64,000 bases of DNA from Olleya sp. Hel_I_94. Lineage in GTDB: Bacteria; Bacteroidota; Bacteroidia; Flavobacteriales; Flavobacteriaceae. Within the stretch, counting starts at the first letter, position 1; the number at the start of each line of letters is the position of its first letter. Location of the stretch: positions 997,001-1,061,000 of the forward strand of contig NZ_VISI01000002.1 of the NCBI RefSeq assembly GCF_007827365.1, in the 5' to 3' direction. Position numbers and translations under genes: made by a program. The notes under the pieces were generated by a model that saw nothing but the letters and a program-made list of their open reading frames with translations, was not told the origin of the DNA and ran no database searches. Shown here one piece after another: positions 34,932 through 43,364 of this stretch.

Positions 34932-35498
34932 TTATTTTTTACTTTTCTTTTTTAACTCCTCTCCTCCTGGAAGATTCATTTTTTGAGTTAATTTAGAAAT
35001 TTGGTTTAAATCAATATCACCTGTTAAAGAGATTACTACAGTTTCGATAGTACGCTTTTCTCCATTAATTTCAATATCAGAATCTTTCATTGCTGCTTCT
35101 AATCCATTAATAAACATTAACAACTCACTTACATGGTCACTGTCTTTACCTTCTTTTACATAAAACTTCATGACCACTCCATTGTCCTTAACCTCCATTA
35201 ATTCTTCTAAAACAGCGCTGCGTGTTGCAACCCATTTAGTGATGTCCTTAGCTATAGTTTTGTCACCTGTTGCCATAGTTTTAAAACTGGTAATACTATT
35301 TACCATATCCATATAAGCTTTAGCTTCAGCATCATTTGTATTAATATCTATTTTTGCTAACATCTGGAACATTTTAGGTTTGATAGACACATAACTTACT
35401 TTGTCATCATCACTATATTTTTCAAAAATATCCTGAGCCATACCTGTTAATGGCATTAATAATATGGCTAATACTGTAATTGTTATATATTTTTTCAT
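34932..35498 (-). CDS. DUF4252 family exported protein
   Basis: 188 residues. Signal peptide MKKYITITVLAILLMPLTGMAQ with no lipobox Cys, so probably soluble in the periplasm. The core (FKTMATGDKTIAKDITKWVATRS, LEELMEVKDNGVVMKFYVKEGKDSDHVSELLMFINGLE, VVISLTGDIDLNQISKLTQ) parallels the lipoprotein 4 bp downstream, so the pair are paralogues: one soluble, one anchored. Function unknown; co-regulation with the sigma factor suggests an envelope-stress role (inference). Confidence 0.85.
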   Translation of the reverse strand: MKKYITITVLAILLMPLTGMAQDIFEKYSDDDKVSYVSIKPKMFQMLAKIDINTNDAEAKAYMDMVNSITSFKTMATGDKTIAKDITKWVATRSAVLEELMEVKDNGVVMKFYVKEGKDSDHVSELLMFINGLEAAMKDSDIEINGEKRTIETVVISLTGDIDLNQISKLTQKMNLPGGEELKKKSKK

Positions 35499-35522
35499 TG
35501 TATTTGGTTTTAAATTTTAATA

Positions 35523-35999
35523 TTATTTTATGTTTCTAATTTTTAAAATACGTCCTATTGGGTTTTCCATTTCTTTTAAATAGTCAACTTGTGTGCCAGC
35601 CTTATTAATTTCACCTAAATAACTAACTTGTGCAGTCCCTTTATTAAAGGTTTTGGAGACCAACTCTAGATAAGCTTTAGCTTGATTATAGGCTATCCTA
35701 TCAGCTTCTGTAATTACCTCTTCTTTTGGTCTAGTCAGATAAATACCAACCATTAACACTGCTACTGCTGCAACGCTTAACCACTTAAAATTAATTTTCT
35801 TTTTAGTGTTTAGTGGTACGTGTTTAGTAAAAGTCTCCTGTTGGTTTACCGTATAATACCCAAAAATTGCTTTATAATACTCTAAATGCGGAGCGACAGT
35901 CTCTTGGTTAAAATAGTCTTTTAACTGTGCTTCTTCTTGTAGAGTGGTTTGACCATTCTCGTACTTTTCTAGTAAGTCTTCTATATTATTTAACACCAT
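35523..35999 (-). CDS. Anti-sigma-factor-like single-pass membrane protein
   Basis: 158 residues. N-terminal cytoplasmic stretch (IEDLLEKYENGQTTLQEEAQLKDYF) of the type found in short anti-sigma proteins, one transmembrane helix (KWLSVAAVAVLMVGIYLT, about 73-90) and a periplasmic tail. It overlaps the sigma-factor stop by 14 bp, the usual arrangement for a sigma/anti-sigma pair. No zinc HxxxCxxC motif, so it would not be a ZAS-type anti-sigma. Role inferred from position. Confidence 0.65.
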   Translation of the reverse strand: MVLNNIEDLLEKYENGQTTLQEEAQLKDYFNQETVAPHLEYYKAIFGYYTVNQQETFTKHVPLNTKKKINFKWLSVAAVAVLMVGIYLTRPKEEVITEADRIAYNQAKAYLELVSKTFNKGTAQVSYLGEINKAGTQVDYLKEMENPIGRILKIRNIK

Positions 36000-36495
36000 A
36001 ATTATGTGTACTTGTTAATTTTTCTCTTATTATTTTTCTAGCTCTAGATAGTGCTACACGTACTGCTGTAGGATTCATATCTAACATTTTTGCTATTTCG
36101 TCAAAATCATATTGCTCAATATCTCTTAATTGTACTACCATTTTTTGTTGTTCTGGTAGATCTTCAATAATCTTTGCTACCCATTGTAAACTATCATTTA
36201 ATTCTATTTGTTTTTGTAGTGCTACATTGTGGTCTTGATAATTACTATGTACTATTTTTAAATTTTGCGATTGCTTGGATTTTAATTTATCCAAACAAAA
36301 GTTTTTGGTCATGGTCATAGAAAATGCTTCTACATTTTTATAATTTTCTATTTGACCTTTGTTTCGCCATAATTTTAACAACACCTCCTGAGTGGCATCT
36401 TCTGCTTCCTCTCTAGAGACTAGCAATCGTTTTGCTAAACGAAAGACCTTATCTTTAAAAGGCATTACTAATTTTAAAAACTCTGACTGCGTCAT
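35986..36495 (-). CDS. ECF RNA polymerase sigma factor
   Basis: 169 residues. Region 2 is visible in RLAKRLLVSREEAEDATQEVLLKLWRN, and region 4 with its helix-turn-helix in LPEQQKMVVQLRDIEQYDFDEIAKMLDMNPTAVRVALSRARK. This is standard ECF architecture without a regulatory extension. It heads an operon with an anti-sigma-like gene and two DUF4252 genes, which are its likely targets or partners. Confidence 0.92.
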   Translation of the reverse strand: MTQSEFLKLVMPFKDKVFRLAKRLLVSREEAEDATQEVLLKLWRNKGQIENYKNVEAFSMTMTKNFCLDKLKSKQSQNLKIVHSNYQDHNVALQKQIELNDSLQWVAKIIEDLPEQQKMVVQLRDIEQYDFDEIAKMLDMNPTAVRVALSRARKIIREKLTSTHNYGVK

Positions 36496-36604
36496 TTTGG
36501 TTGGTTGGTTTCTATTACGACGAACAACTATTATAATTGTTACAATTTATTTTCAATATAAAATAAAGTAAGTACTTTTATATTGAAAAAGAACCTTTAG
36601 CGCT

Positions 36605-38041
36605 ATGAAAATTATTAATATAAAACACCTAGTACTTTTACTTCCGTTTATTATTTTAGGTTGTTATGAAGATATGGACGACAACCCAATCTCTGACACA
36701 GAGATTAAAGATTTTATTTGGTCTGGATTAAATACTTGGTATTACTGGCAAGATCAAGTTACGGACTTAGCAGATGACCGATTTTTAGACTCTGCAAACT
36801 ATACTCAGTTTTTAAATAGTTTTGATACGCCTGATCAAATGTTTTATAGCTTATTATCTGATCAAGACCGTTTTAGTTGGATTGTAGACGATTATTTTGC
36901 TTTAAACAACGCTTTAAATGGTGTATCTAAAAGCAACGGAATGGAGTTTGGTGTTGGTTTAATTGATGGTGGCAGTAATGCTTTTGGTGTTGTACAATAT
37001 ATATTACCAAATACAAGCGCATCTACAAACAACTTACAACGTGGAGACTTTTTTTTAACCGTAGACGGAACACAATTAACTGAAAACAATTACAGAAACT
37101 TACTATTTTTTGGAAGCGATACTTATACTATTGGTCTTGCAGAATTAGATGCATCCGACAATCTTGTTCTAACAGGTGAAACCGTTACACTTACAAAACA
37201 AGTATATGAAGAAAATCCAATTTTAATATCAAATACCTTTACAGTAGATGGTATTAAGGTTGGCTATTTAATGTATAATCGTTTTACAAGTGGTTATGAC
37301 CAACAGCTTAATAGCATTTTTGGTCAGTTTATTGCCGAAGGTGTCCAAAACTTGGTCCTAGATTTACGTTACAATCCTGGAGGTAGCGTTAATAGTGCTA
37401 TTAATTTAGGAAGTATGATTGCTGGAGAACCTACAACTGCACTATTTTTAAAACAACAATGGAATAATAAAATACAAGCAACCCTTAGTGATACTCAGGT
37501 TAACAAATACTTTACCAATCAACTCTCTGATGGTACATCTATTAATACCTTAAACTTAAATAAAGTATACATTTTAGCACAAGGCAGTTCTGCTTCCGCT
37601 AGCGAGTTGGTTATAAATTGCTTAAGACCTTACCTGGACGTCATACATATTGGAGATGTTACTGTTGGTAAAAATGAGTTTTCAACCACCTTATATGATA
37701 GTCCCAGTTGTAATTATAATTGCACCACAGGTATCAATCCAAATCATACTTGGGCAATGCAGCCTCTAGTTGGTAAAAGCGAAAATGCTGATGGTTTTTT
37801 TGAATATGAAACTGGTTTGATACCAACTTTAACTTTAGAAGAAAACGTAGCAAACTACGGTATTTTAGGGCAACAAGACGAACCACTTCTAGCAAGAGCC
37901 ATACAGCATATAACTGGTAATGGACGTTTTAGTAACCAACCTATGTTAAATAACTTAAAAATAGAAGATTACTCTAAGCTTAACACAATTACAAAGGACA
38001 ATATGTACATTGATAGTGAAGGATTAAACGTATTTAAATAA
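36605..38041 (+). CDS. S41 family peptidase, lipoprotein
   Basis: 478 residues. Lipobox ILGC with Cys20 followed by acidic residues. An N-terminal helical region precedes a PDZ-like domain (VQYILPNTSASTNNLQRGDFFLTVDGTQL) and the S41 catalytic domain: LVLDLRYNPGGSVNSAINLGSM, the nucleophile in AQGSSASASELVINCLR and a Lys in GKNEFSTTLYD. C-terminal processing peptidase type, anchored outside the cytoplasm. 16 bp upstream of the DUF71 gene on the same strand. Confidence 0.88.
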   Translation: MKIINIKHLVLLLPFIILGCYEDMDDNPISDTEIKDFIWSGLNTWYYWQDQVTDLADDRFLDSANYTQFLNSFDTPDQMFYSLLSDQDRFSWIVDDYFALNNALNGVSKSNGMEFGVGLIDGGSNAFGVVQYILPNTSASTNNLQRGDFFLTVDGTQLTENNYRNLLFFGSDTYTIGLAELDASDNLVLTGETVTLTKQVYEENPILISNTFTVDGIKVGYLMYNRFTSGYDQQLNSIFGQFIAEGVQNLVLDLRYNPGGSVNSAINLGSMIAGEPTTALFLKQQWNNKIQATLSDTQVNKYFTNQLSDGTSINTLNLNKVYILAQGSSASASELVINCLRPYLDVIHIGDVTVGKNEFSTTLYDSPSCNYNCTTGINPNHTWAMQPLVGKSENADGFFEYETGLIPTLTLEENVANYGILGQQDEPLLARAIQHITGNGRFSNQPMLNNLKIEDYSKLNTITKDNMYIDSEGLNVFK

Positions 38042-38057
38042 AGAAACGCAAAAACTA

Positions 38058-38777
38058 TTGGGACATAAAACTTATTTTAACTGGAGTTCAGGTAAAGATT
38101 CGGCTTTAGCACTTTACCATTTATTACAAGACGAAACTTATTCTGTTGAACAATTAATTACCACAGTAAATACACACTATAATCGTGTAACTATGCATGG
38201 TTTACGTAAAGCATTGTTAATTGCACAAACCGAAGCTTTAGGTATTAAGTCCAGTCTAATAGAGCTTCCTGAAATGCCAAGTATGGACACTTATGAAGAC
38301 ATCATGCTAAAGGCTGTGTCTGCATTAAAAGATGACAATTTTACACATAGTGCATTTGGCGATATCTATTTAGAGGACTTAAAAGTATACAGAGAAAACC
38401 AACTAGCCTCACAAAACATAAAAGCTATATTTCCGTTATGGAAACGCAATACAAAACAGCTTATTACTGAGTTTATAGCGCTTGGTTTTAAAACCATAGT
38501 GGTTTGTGCTAATTCTAAATACTTTGACCAAGATTTTGTTGGAACTATTATAGATGAAAATTTTATAGACAACCTACCTGAAGGTGTTGATCCTTGCGGA
38601 GAAAATGGCGAATTCCATACCTTTTGTTTTGATGGGCCAATCTTTAAAAACCCAATCCCGTTTACCATTGGAGAAAAAGTATACCGAGAATATAATGCGC
38701 CCAAAACCAATGATAATGATATCTGTAAAAGTGATGCCGAAACCTATGGTGTTTGGTATTGTGACTTAATTCCGTAA
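38058..38777 (+). CDS. DUF71/COG2102 ATP-pyrophosphatase (Dph6-like)
   Basis: 239 residues, start TTG at 38058 (no better codon in frame). N-type ATP-pyrophosphatase PP-loop WSSGKDSALALYHL near the N-terminus, THYNRVTMHG, GDIYLEDLKVYRENQ, and the C-terminal DPCGENGEFHTFCFDGPIF, all characteristic of DUF71. In eukaryotes/archaea the family makes diphthamide. Bacterial members near btu genes were predicted by comparative genomics to act in vitamin B12 salvage, and this gene lies next to such a cluster. Some databases would label it diphthine-ammonia ligase, which is unlikely in a bacterium. Confidence 0.85.
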   Translation: MGHKTYFNWSSGKDSALALYHLLQDETYSVEQLITTVNTHYNRVTMHGLRKALLIAQTEALGIKSSLIELPEMPSMDTYEDIMLKAVSALKDDNFTHSAFGDIYLEDLKVYRENQLASQNIKAIFPLWKRNTKQLITEFIALGFKTIVVCANSKYFDQDFVGTIIDENFIDNLPEGVDPCGENGEFHTFCFDGPIFKNPIPFTIGEKVYREYNAPKTNDNDICKSDAETYGVWYCDLIP

Positions 38778-38800
38778 CTATCATCTTAAGTATAAAATAT

Positions 38801-38831
38801 AAAAAGCCTCTAAATAATTTAGAGGCTTTTT
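38801..38831. terminator. Bidirectional terminator
   Basis: AAAAAGCCTCTAAAT and TTAGAGGCTTTTT form a strong stem. Located between the convergent DUF71 and BtuG-like genes. Confidence 0.85.
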
Positions 38832-38863
38832 AATGGTTGGTTTGTGGTTTTACTAACTATTTT

Positions 38864-39910
38864 CTAGTTGAAGTACACTTTAGAAGCAATGACTCCAACG
38901 TCAAAACTATTGGTTTCTGATCCTGAAGACAAATCATATACTTTTAAAGTACTATTTCCTGAAAAGTTTCCTGCATCTGTTACATATAGCAAATTATTTT
39001 TTACTGCCATTCCATAAGCACTAGTAGCAGTAATGTCAAATAATGAAGCTGTTGGTAAACTAGTATCTGTATCTGACAATCCATATACTGTATTATCTAA
39101 AATGTAATAAGTATTACCATCACTATAACTCATTAAACTTGGATGTTGACCTATTTCAAAAACAAAAGAGGATACAATTGAGTTATCTGTAACATTTATT
39201 TTTGTTATTGCTGCTGGTGTTTCGTTACCTGTCCATGGTTCGTTACCTCCAGAAAGCACAACCAAATTACCTTGATTATTAATCACCATCTCGTCTGGTT
39301 TAGATTGTACAGTAATAGTGTCTGTTGTACTATCCTCAGTATTTATTACTGTTATCAAATTGTTAGTATTATAACCTCCTTTATGTGATACAAATACTTT
39401 ATCCAAATTAACTAAAACTTGCTCTGGACCTTCAGCTACAGCTATGGTAGATGTTACAGTATTAGCATTCAAATCTACTACAGCAATGTAATCATCTGTA
39501 GTATCATTTGGATCAGCCCAATCAGACACGTAAGCAGTATCACCATCAAAAGCAATATATCGTGGTAACGTTAAACCAGTGTCTATCGTTCCTAATTTTT
39601 CAAAGGTATAACGATTAACAACTGTTATTGTTCCTGCATCAACAACGATATAAGCCTTATCTCCATTAAAACCTACAGATTGTAAATACACGCCTAAGTT
39701 TTCATTATTAACATTAAAATAGACTTGATTTTCTGTTTCAGAAAAATCATTAGATATGTAAGAAATTGAAGATGGTCCACCTTCTGCACTTACTAAAATC
39801 CCATTTTCATAAGCTCCTAATGGTTCTGGTTGTGTAAATGCATCGTCATCATTAGAACAAGAAAAGACTAATAATGATAAGGCTACAATTGAGTAAATAA
39901 TTTTTTTCAT
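38864..39910 (-). CDS. BtuG-like surface lipoprotein, YncE/DUF5074-type beta-propeller
   Basis: 348 residues. Lipobox VFSC followed by SNDDD, a surface-export signature of Bacteroidetes lipoproteins. The rest repeats blades of a seven-bladed propeller (GDKAYIVVDAGTITVVNRYT, GDTAYVSDWADPNDTT, DKVFVSHKGGYNTNN, NLLYVTDAGNFSGNS). In Bacteroides, BtuG is a propeller lipoprotein that captures B12 with very high affinity and pairs with BtuB. This gene follows btuB by 8 bp under a cobalamin riboswitch, so a BtuG role is a strong inference. Confidence 0.85.
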   Translation of the reverse strand: MKKIIYSIVALSLLVFSCSNDDDAFTQPEPLGAYENGILVSAEGGPSSISYISNDFSETENQVYFNVNNENLGVYLQSVGFNGDKAYIVVDAGTITVVNRYTFEKLGTIDTGLTLPRYIAFDGDTAYVSDWADPNDTTDDYIAVVDLNANTVTSTIAVAEGPEQVLVNLDKVFVSHKGGYNTNNLITVINTEDSTTDTITVQSKPDEMVINNQGNLVVLSGGNEPWTGNETPAAITKINVTDNSIVSSFVFEIGQHPSLMSYSDGNTYYILDNTVYGLSDTDTSLPTASLFDITATSAYGMAVKNNLLYVTDAGNFSGNSTLKVYDLSSGSETNSFDVGVIASKVYFN

Positions 39911-39918
39911 AATTTGAT

Positions 39919-41769
39919 TTAAAATTTATAGTGTAATTGAATATTAAAATTTCTGTTTGGCATTGGTCTAAATGCTACGTTTTGATATAGTTTATTAAAT
40001 AGATTATTTACTTTTAATCCCAACTCTAATTCGTGATTAAAATGTTGTAATAGTTTATAATTAACGCCTAAGTTGGCTACATTATAAGATTGCAAACTAT
40101 AAAATGGACCTTTTAAATTATCGGAAGTTGTAAAGACGTCTCCATTAAATAGCTGCTGATAATGTGCGCAAAACCTTTTAAAGCTATAAGCTAATGTGGC
40201 ATTAGCTTTATGAAAAGGCACATAAATTAATTGCTTGTTTGTTTCTAAATTTTCTGAAACTGTGTAAGAATAATTTGAGCTAAACGTTAATTGGTGATTA
40301 TCATATTTTTTATTAATAGTCAAACCTACTTCTGCTCCATAACTATGGGCTTCAGCTATATTTTGTGGCGACCAAAACCCAGAGATATTTGGTTTCCATT
40401 GTATCAAATCTTTCGACTTAATATAATAGGTATTCAACTGTAGTTGCAACCAATTAAAGTCTAAAACATGACCTAAATCAAATTGATAAGACGATTCTGG
40501 TACTAAATTCAAATTACCTCCAGGTTGCCAAAACAAATCGTTAAATGTCGGAATTCTATAATTTTTTGACCCATTAATTTTGACCTTATAAAATTTGGTA
40601 ATCCCAATCAAAGCGTCCATTGAAAACAATAATGGACTACTAAAATCAGAAGTCACATCTTGTCTTACATTAAAACCTAAATTTAAATTAGTGCTTGGAT
40701 TATATTGTAATAATCCTGTAGCAGAAAATATAGATCGCTCTGGATTACCAAAACTACTGCCTTCACCTTTAAAAAGATTGTAATCTAAAATACTAGTAAC
40801 ACTTACCTGTTTAGATAATTTATAATTAAAATTATGTTTTGCCAGAAAAGTATTGACTTGTCCAAAAGTAAAAAACTCAGAATTTTTGTTTTGGTAAAAC
40901 TCAAAAGACTCCTTTAAATACGCGACTTTAAAATTAGATTTATAGTTTTGATGGGTACTAACCCATTCCAACATCGACCTAGAGTTTTCATCTTCGTATT
41001 TACTTTTAGATGGTGTTGCAGTTGTTCCGGAAAACTCACGTTCACCAATAAAAGATTGATGGTATAATTTAATTACATCTTTTTCAGAAATAAAATAACC
41101 TAAATTAACATTAAGACTTAGATTATTAAATGCACCATTTTCATTTATTTTATCAGAGTCCAAATATTTGTAATCGTTATCAGAATCTATATAATTTACA
41201 CCTAAATTAAAAGCAAATTTATCTTGTCCGTAATCTGTAACAAGACTAAAGTTTTTACTTTCAAAACTGCCATAGTTAAGTTTGACATCATTTTTTAAAT
41301 GTTGCGTAAAACTTAATCTGTTATCCAAATGCACACTACCTCCAATTGCTCCACTTCCGTATTGCACACTACCTCCTCCATTTCTAATAACCACTTGATT
41401 AATGTTATTGGTATTTATGGTATTAAAATCCGTTTGACCATTTAACTGAGAGTTAATGTTTATACCATTCCAAATCACAGCAGTTTGCGAGGCATTAGTC
41501 CCTCTAAACGATGGTGAAGACACCATCCCATAACCGTTTTCTTTAAAATAAATATTAGAATTAAATCGTAATAAATCCGTAAAATTAGAAGTGTTTTTAC
41601 TTAAAACAGAGTCGTTTAAAACAGTAACTTTAAATCCTGCAGCATTTTGTTTCAACTTAATATCACTAAGCTCAATAACATCTAAATATTGAACAGAGTC
41701 TAGCTGTGTTTGTGCAAAAGACACAACACTACAACATACAGCAATTAGTAATCCAATAGTTTTTTTCAT
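39919..41769 (-). CDS. btuB: TonB-dependent vitamin B12 receptor (BtuB-like)
   Basis: 616 residues. Signal peptide MKKTIGLLIAVCCSVVSFAQ, plug domain (SNFTDLLRFNSNIYFKENGYG, QVVIRNGGGSVQYGSGAIGGSVHL) and a 22-strand-type barrel ending in LHYKF. The length matches BtuB-type receptors (about 600), far shorter than Sus/Oar receptors. The cobalamin riboswitch in its leader identifies the substrate as a corrinoid. Forms a minus-strand operon with the BtuG-like lipoprotein. Confidence 0.93.
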   Translation of the reverse strand: MKKTIGLLIAVCCSVVSFAQTQLDSVQYLDVIELSDIKLKQNAAGFKVTVLNDSVLSKNTSNFTDLLRFNSNIYFKENGYGMVSSPSFRGTNASQTAVIWNGININSQLNGQTDFNTINTNNINQVVIRNGGGSVQYGSGAIGGSVHLDNRLSFTQHLKNDVKLNYGSFESKNFSLVTDYGQDKFAFNLGVNYIDSDNDYKYLDSDKINENGAFNNLSLNVNLGYFISEKDVIKLYHQSFIGEREFSGTTATPSKSKYEDENSRSMLEWVSTHQNYKSNFKVAYLKESFEFYQNKNSEFFTFGQVNTFLAKHNFNYKLSKQVSVTSILDYNLFKGEGSSFGNPERSIFSATGLLQYNPSTNLNLGFNVRQDVTSDFSSPLLFSMDALIGITKFYKVKINGSKNYRIPTFNDLFWQPGGNLNLVPESSYQFDLGHVLDFNWLQLQLNTYYIKSKDLIQWKPNISGFWSPQNIAEAHSYGAEVGLTINKKYDNHQLTFSSNYSYTVSENLETNKQLIYVPFHKANATLAYSFKRFCAHYQQLFNGDVFTTSDNLKGPFYSLQSYNVANLGVNYKLLQHFNHELELGLKVNNLFNKLYQNVAFRPMPNRNFNIQLHYKF

Positions 41770-41779
41770 AAATCTTAAA

Positions 41780-41798
41780 GATCTTTCTCCCGAAGATC
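41780..41798 (-). promoter_or_regulatory. Hairpin between riboswitch and btuB start (possible expression platform)
   Basis: GATCTT and AAGATC pair around a 7-nt loop whose minus-strand sequence includes GGGAGA, close to the start codon. It may sequester the ribosome-binding region when cobalamin is bound. The T-run behind it is too short for a clear terminator. Confidence 0.4.
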
Positions 41799-41816
41799 AT
41801 ATTAGATGACAAATTC

Positions 41817-42013
41817 TGGCAGGTCTCCTGACTTGTTATATGTTACTCTACCTTCCCATTTTTAATAAAACAGTGGTCTAAGTTTGAATAACATCCTTTA
41901 AAAGGTGTCCAACCAATGTTGAACATAAACTTACAGTTGCGGGAACAGTTCTGGATTTAAACCAGATTCCCTTTTAATCGACTTTGCATTAGCACAAAGT
42001 CAAACCAAAATTC
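41817..42013 (-). ncRNA. Cobalamin (B12) riboswitch
   Basis: On the minus strand this leader reads, in order: the P3-P6 core segment GGGAATCTGG...CCAGAACTGTTCCCGCAACTGTAAG, a variable arm, CACTG, GGGAAGG, and the B12 box GTCAGGAGACCTGCC (41818-41832). These are the diagnostic conserved blocks of the class. It lies 48 bp upstream of btuB. Binding of adenosylcobalamin or methylcobalamin is expected to repress the btuB-btuG operon. This fills most of the 41770-42206 gap. Confidence 0.96.
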
Positions 42014-42017
42014 AGCG

Positions 42018-42025
42018 CGAATGTA
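42018..42025 (-). promoter_or_regulatory. Putative -7 element of the btuB riboswitch transcript
   Basis: On the minus strand TACATTCG, a one-base variant of TAnnTTTG, ends about 5-7 nt before the riboswitch begins, the right place for its promoter. No clear -33 TTG. Confidence 0.4.
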
Positions 42026-42040
42026 CTATTTTAAATTAAT

Positions 42041-42154
42041 TCATTCTTCATTTTTCTTATTCATTTTATAGATTAAATAAATAAAGCCAATTAAAAAATG
42101 TAATAATATAATTCCTCCTACTATATATATTGTTAAATTTGAACCGTCTCTCAT
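42041..42154 (-). CDS. 37-residue single-pass membrane peptide beside the B12 riboswitch
   Basis: Short frame: MRDGSNLTIYIVGGIILLHF, then LIGFIYLIYKMNKKNEE. One transmembrane helix (about 9-30), acidic/neutral N-terminus and basic C-terminal tail, so N-out topology is likely. A longer in-frame extension exists but overlaps the divergent BtuF-like gene and is implausible. It lies between the riboswitch and the btuF start and is too short for usual gene callers. No family known to me. Confidence 0.5.
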   Translation of the reverse strand: MRDGSNLTIYIVGGIILLHFLIGFIYLIYKMNKKNEE

Positions 42155-42206
42155 GACTAAAATTTTATATAAATTTAAAGGAAAATATTCCGCTAAAGCG
42201 CTACTA

Positions 42207-43364
42207 ATGTTACAAAACAAAGCTTTTTTATTACTATTACTTTCATTTTTATTATTTCTAAATTGCAAGGAAGATCCAGGTATTGACAGGAAACTTCCTG
42301 CTTTAATACAAGAGGATAATAGTATCGCTTACGCTGAAGGATTTAGTATTACAAATCATAGTAATTTTAAAGTGTTAACCGTTAACAACCCTTGGCCTAA
42401 AGCAGAAAAAACCTATAAGTACGTTTTAATTAGTAAAGAAGACGCTGCAAAAACATCGTTTATGAAAGATGAATATGATGGTATTATTATTACTCCTGTA
42501 ACATCTATAGTAGTAACCTCTACAACTCATATTCCTGCTTTAGAGCTTTTAAATGAAGAAAACTCATTAATTGGTTTTCCTGGCAGTGATTATATTTCTT
42601 CAGAAAAAATCAGACAGCGTATTGATAATGGACACGTAAGAGAATTAGGTAAAAACGAAGGTTTAAACACCGAAGTTTTATTAGAGTTAAATCCAAATGT
42701 TGTCGTTGGATTTGGTGTTGATGGCACAAGTAAATCTTTAAAAACAATAAGTAATGCTAGAATACCTGTAATTTACAATGGTGATTGGGTAGAAAAAACA
42801 CCTTTAGCTAAAGCCGAATGGATTAAGTTTTTTGGTGCACTATATAATAAAGAAAAACAAGCAGATTCTGTATTTAAAACTATCGAAACCAATTACAAAG
42901 CAGCAAAACAATTAGCGCAAACCGTCACTGAGCGACCAACAGTAATTAGTGGTGCAATGTATAAGGATGTATGGTATTTACCAAATGGAACCAGTACCGA
43001 AGCTCAATTTTTAAAAGACGCAAATGTCGATTATTTATATGCAGACACTAAATCTCAAGGCAGTTTAGCATTAAGTTTTGAAGCTGTTTTTGAAAAAGCA
43101 AAACATGCTAATTTATGGTTAAGTCCATCTTATTATAGTAGCATGGAAGCTTTACAAACCGCTAATACGCATTACACGCAATTTGATGCTTTTAAAAATA
43201 ATGCTATCTATACTTTTGCAAATACAACCGGAAAAACAGGAGGCGTTTTGTATTATGAACTTGGTTTATCTAGACCTGATTTAGTTTTAAAAGACATCAT
43301 TAAAATTTGTCATCCAGACTTATTGCCAGATTATCAAACTTACTTTTTTAAACCGTTAAAGTGA
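42207..43364 (+). CDS. btuF: BtuF-like corrinoid-binding lipoprotein
   Basis: Substrate-binding protein of an ABC importer, helical-backbone metal-receptor class. I use ATG 42207 and not the in-frame ATG at 42153, because it gives a proper lipoprotein signal (LLLLLSFLLFLNC). About 385 residues. Typical segments: IIITPVTSIVVTSTTHIPAL, LLELNPNVVVGFGVDGTSKS, NARIPVIYNGDWVEKTPLAKAEWIKFFGALY, and YYELGLSRPDLVLKDIIKICHPDLL. The following permease gene overlaps its stop (GTGA). Neighbouring riboswitch and btuB indicate B12 rather than iron-siderophore. Confidence 0.88.
   Translation: MLQNKAFLLLLLSFLLFLNCKEDPGIDRKLPALIQEDNSIAYAEGFSITNHSNFKVLTVNNPWPKAEKTYKYVLISKEDAAKTSFMKDEYDGIIITPVTSIVVTSTTHIPALELLNEENSLIGFPGSDYISSEKIRQRIDNGHVRELGKNEGLNTEVLLELNPNVVVGFGVDGTSKSLKTISNARIPVIYNGDWVEKTPLAKAEWIKFFGALYNKEKQADSVFKTIETNYKAAKQLAQTVTERPTVISGAMYKDVWYLPNGTSTEAQFLKDANVDYLYADTKSQGSLALSFEAVFEKAKHANLWLSPSYYSSMEALQTANTHYTQFDAFKNNAIYTFANTTGKTGGVLYYELGLSRPDLVLKDIIKICHPDLLPDYQTYFFKPLK

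Noticed and set aside
42153..42206. Upstream ATG for the BtuF-like gene (18 extra residues)
   Set aside because: It would place a charged stretch before the lipoprotein signal peptide; the ATG at 42207 gives a normal lipobox.
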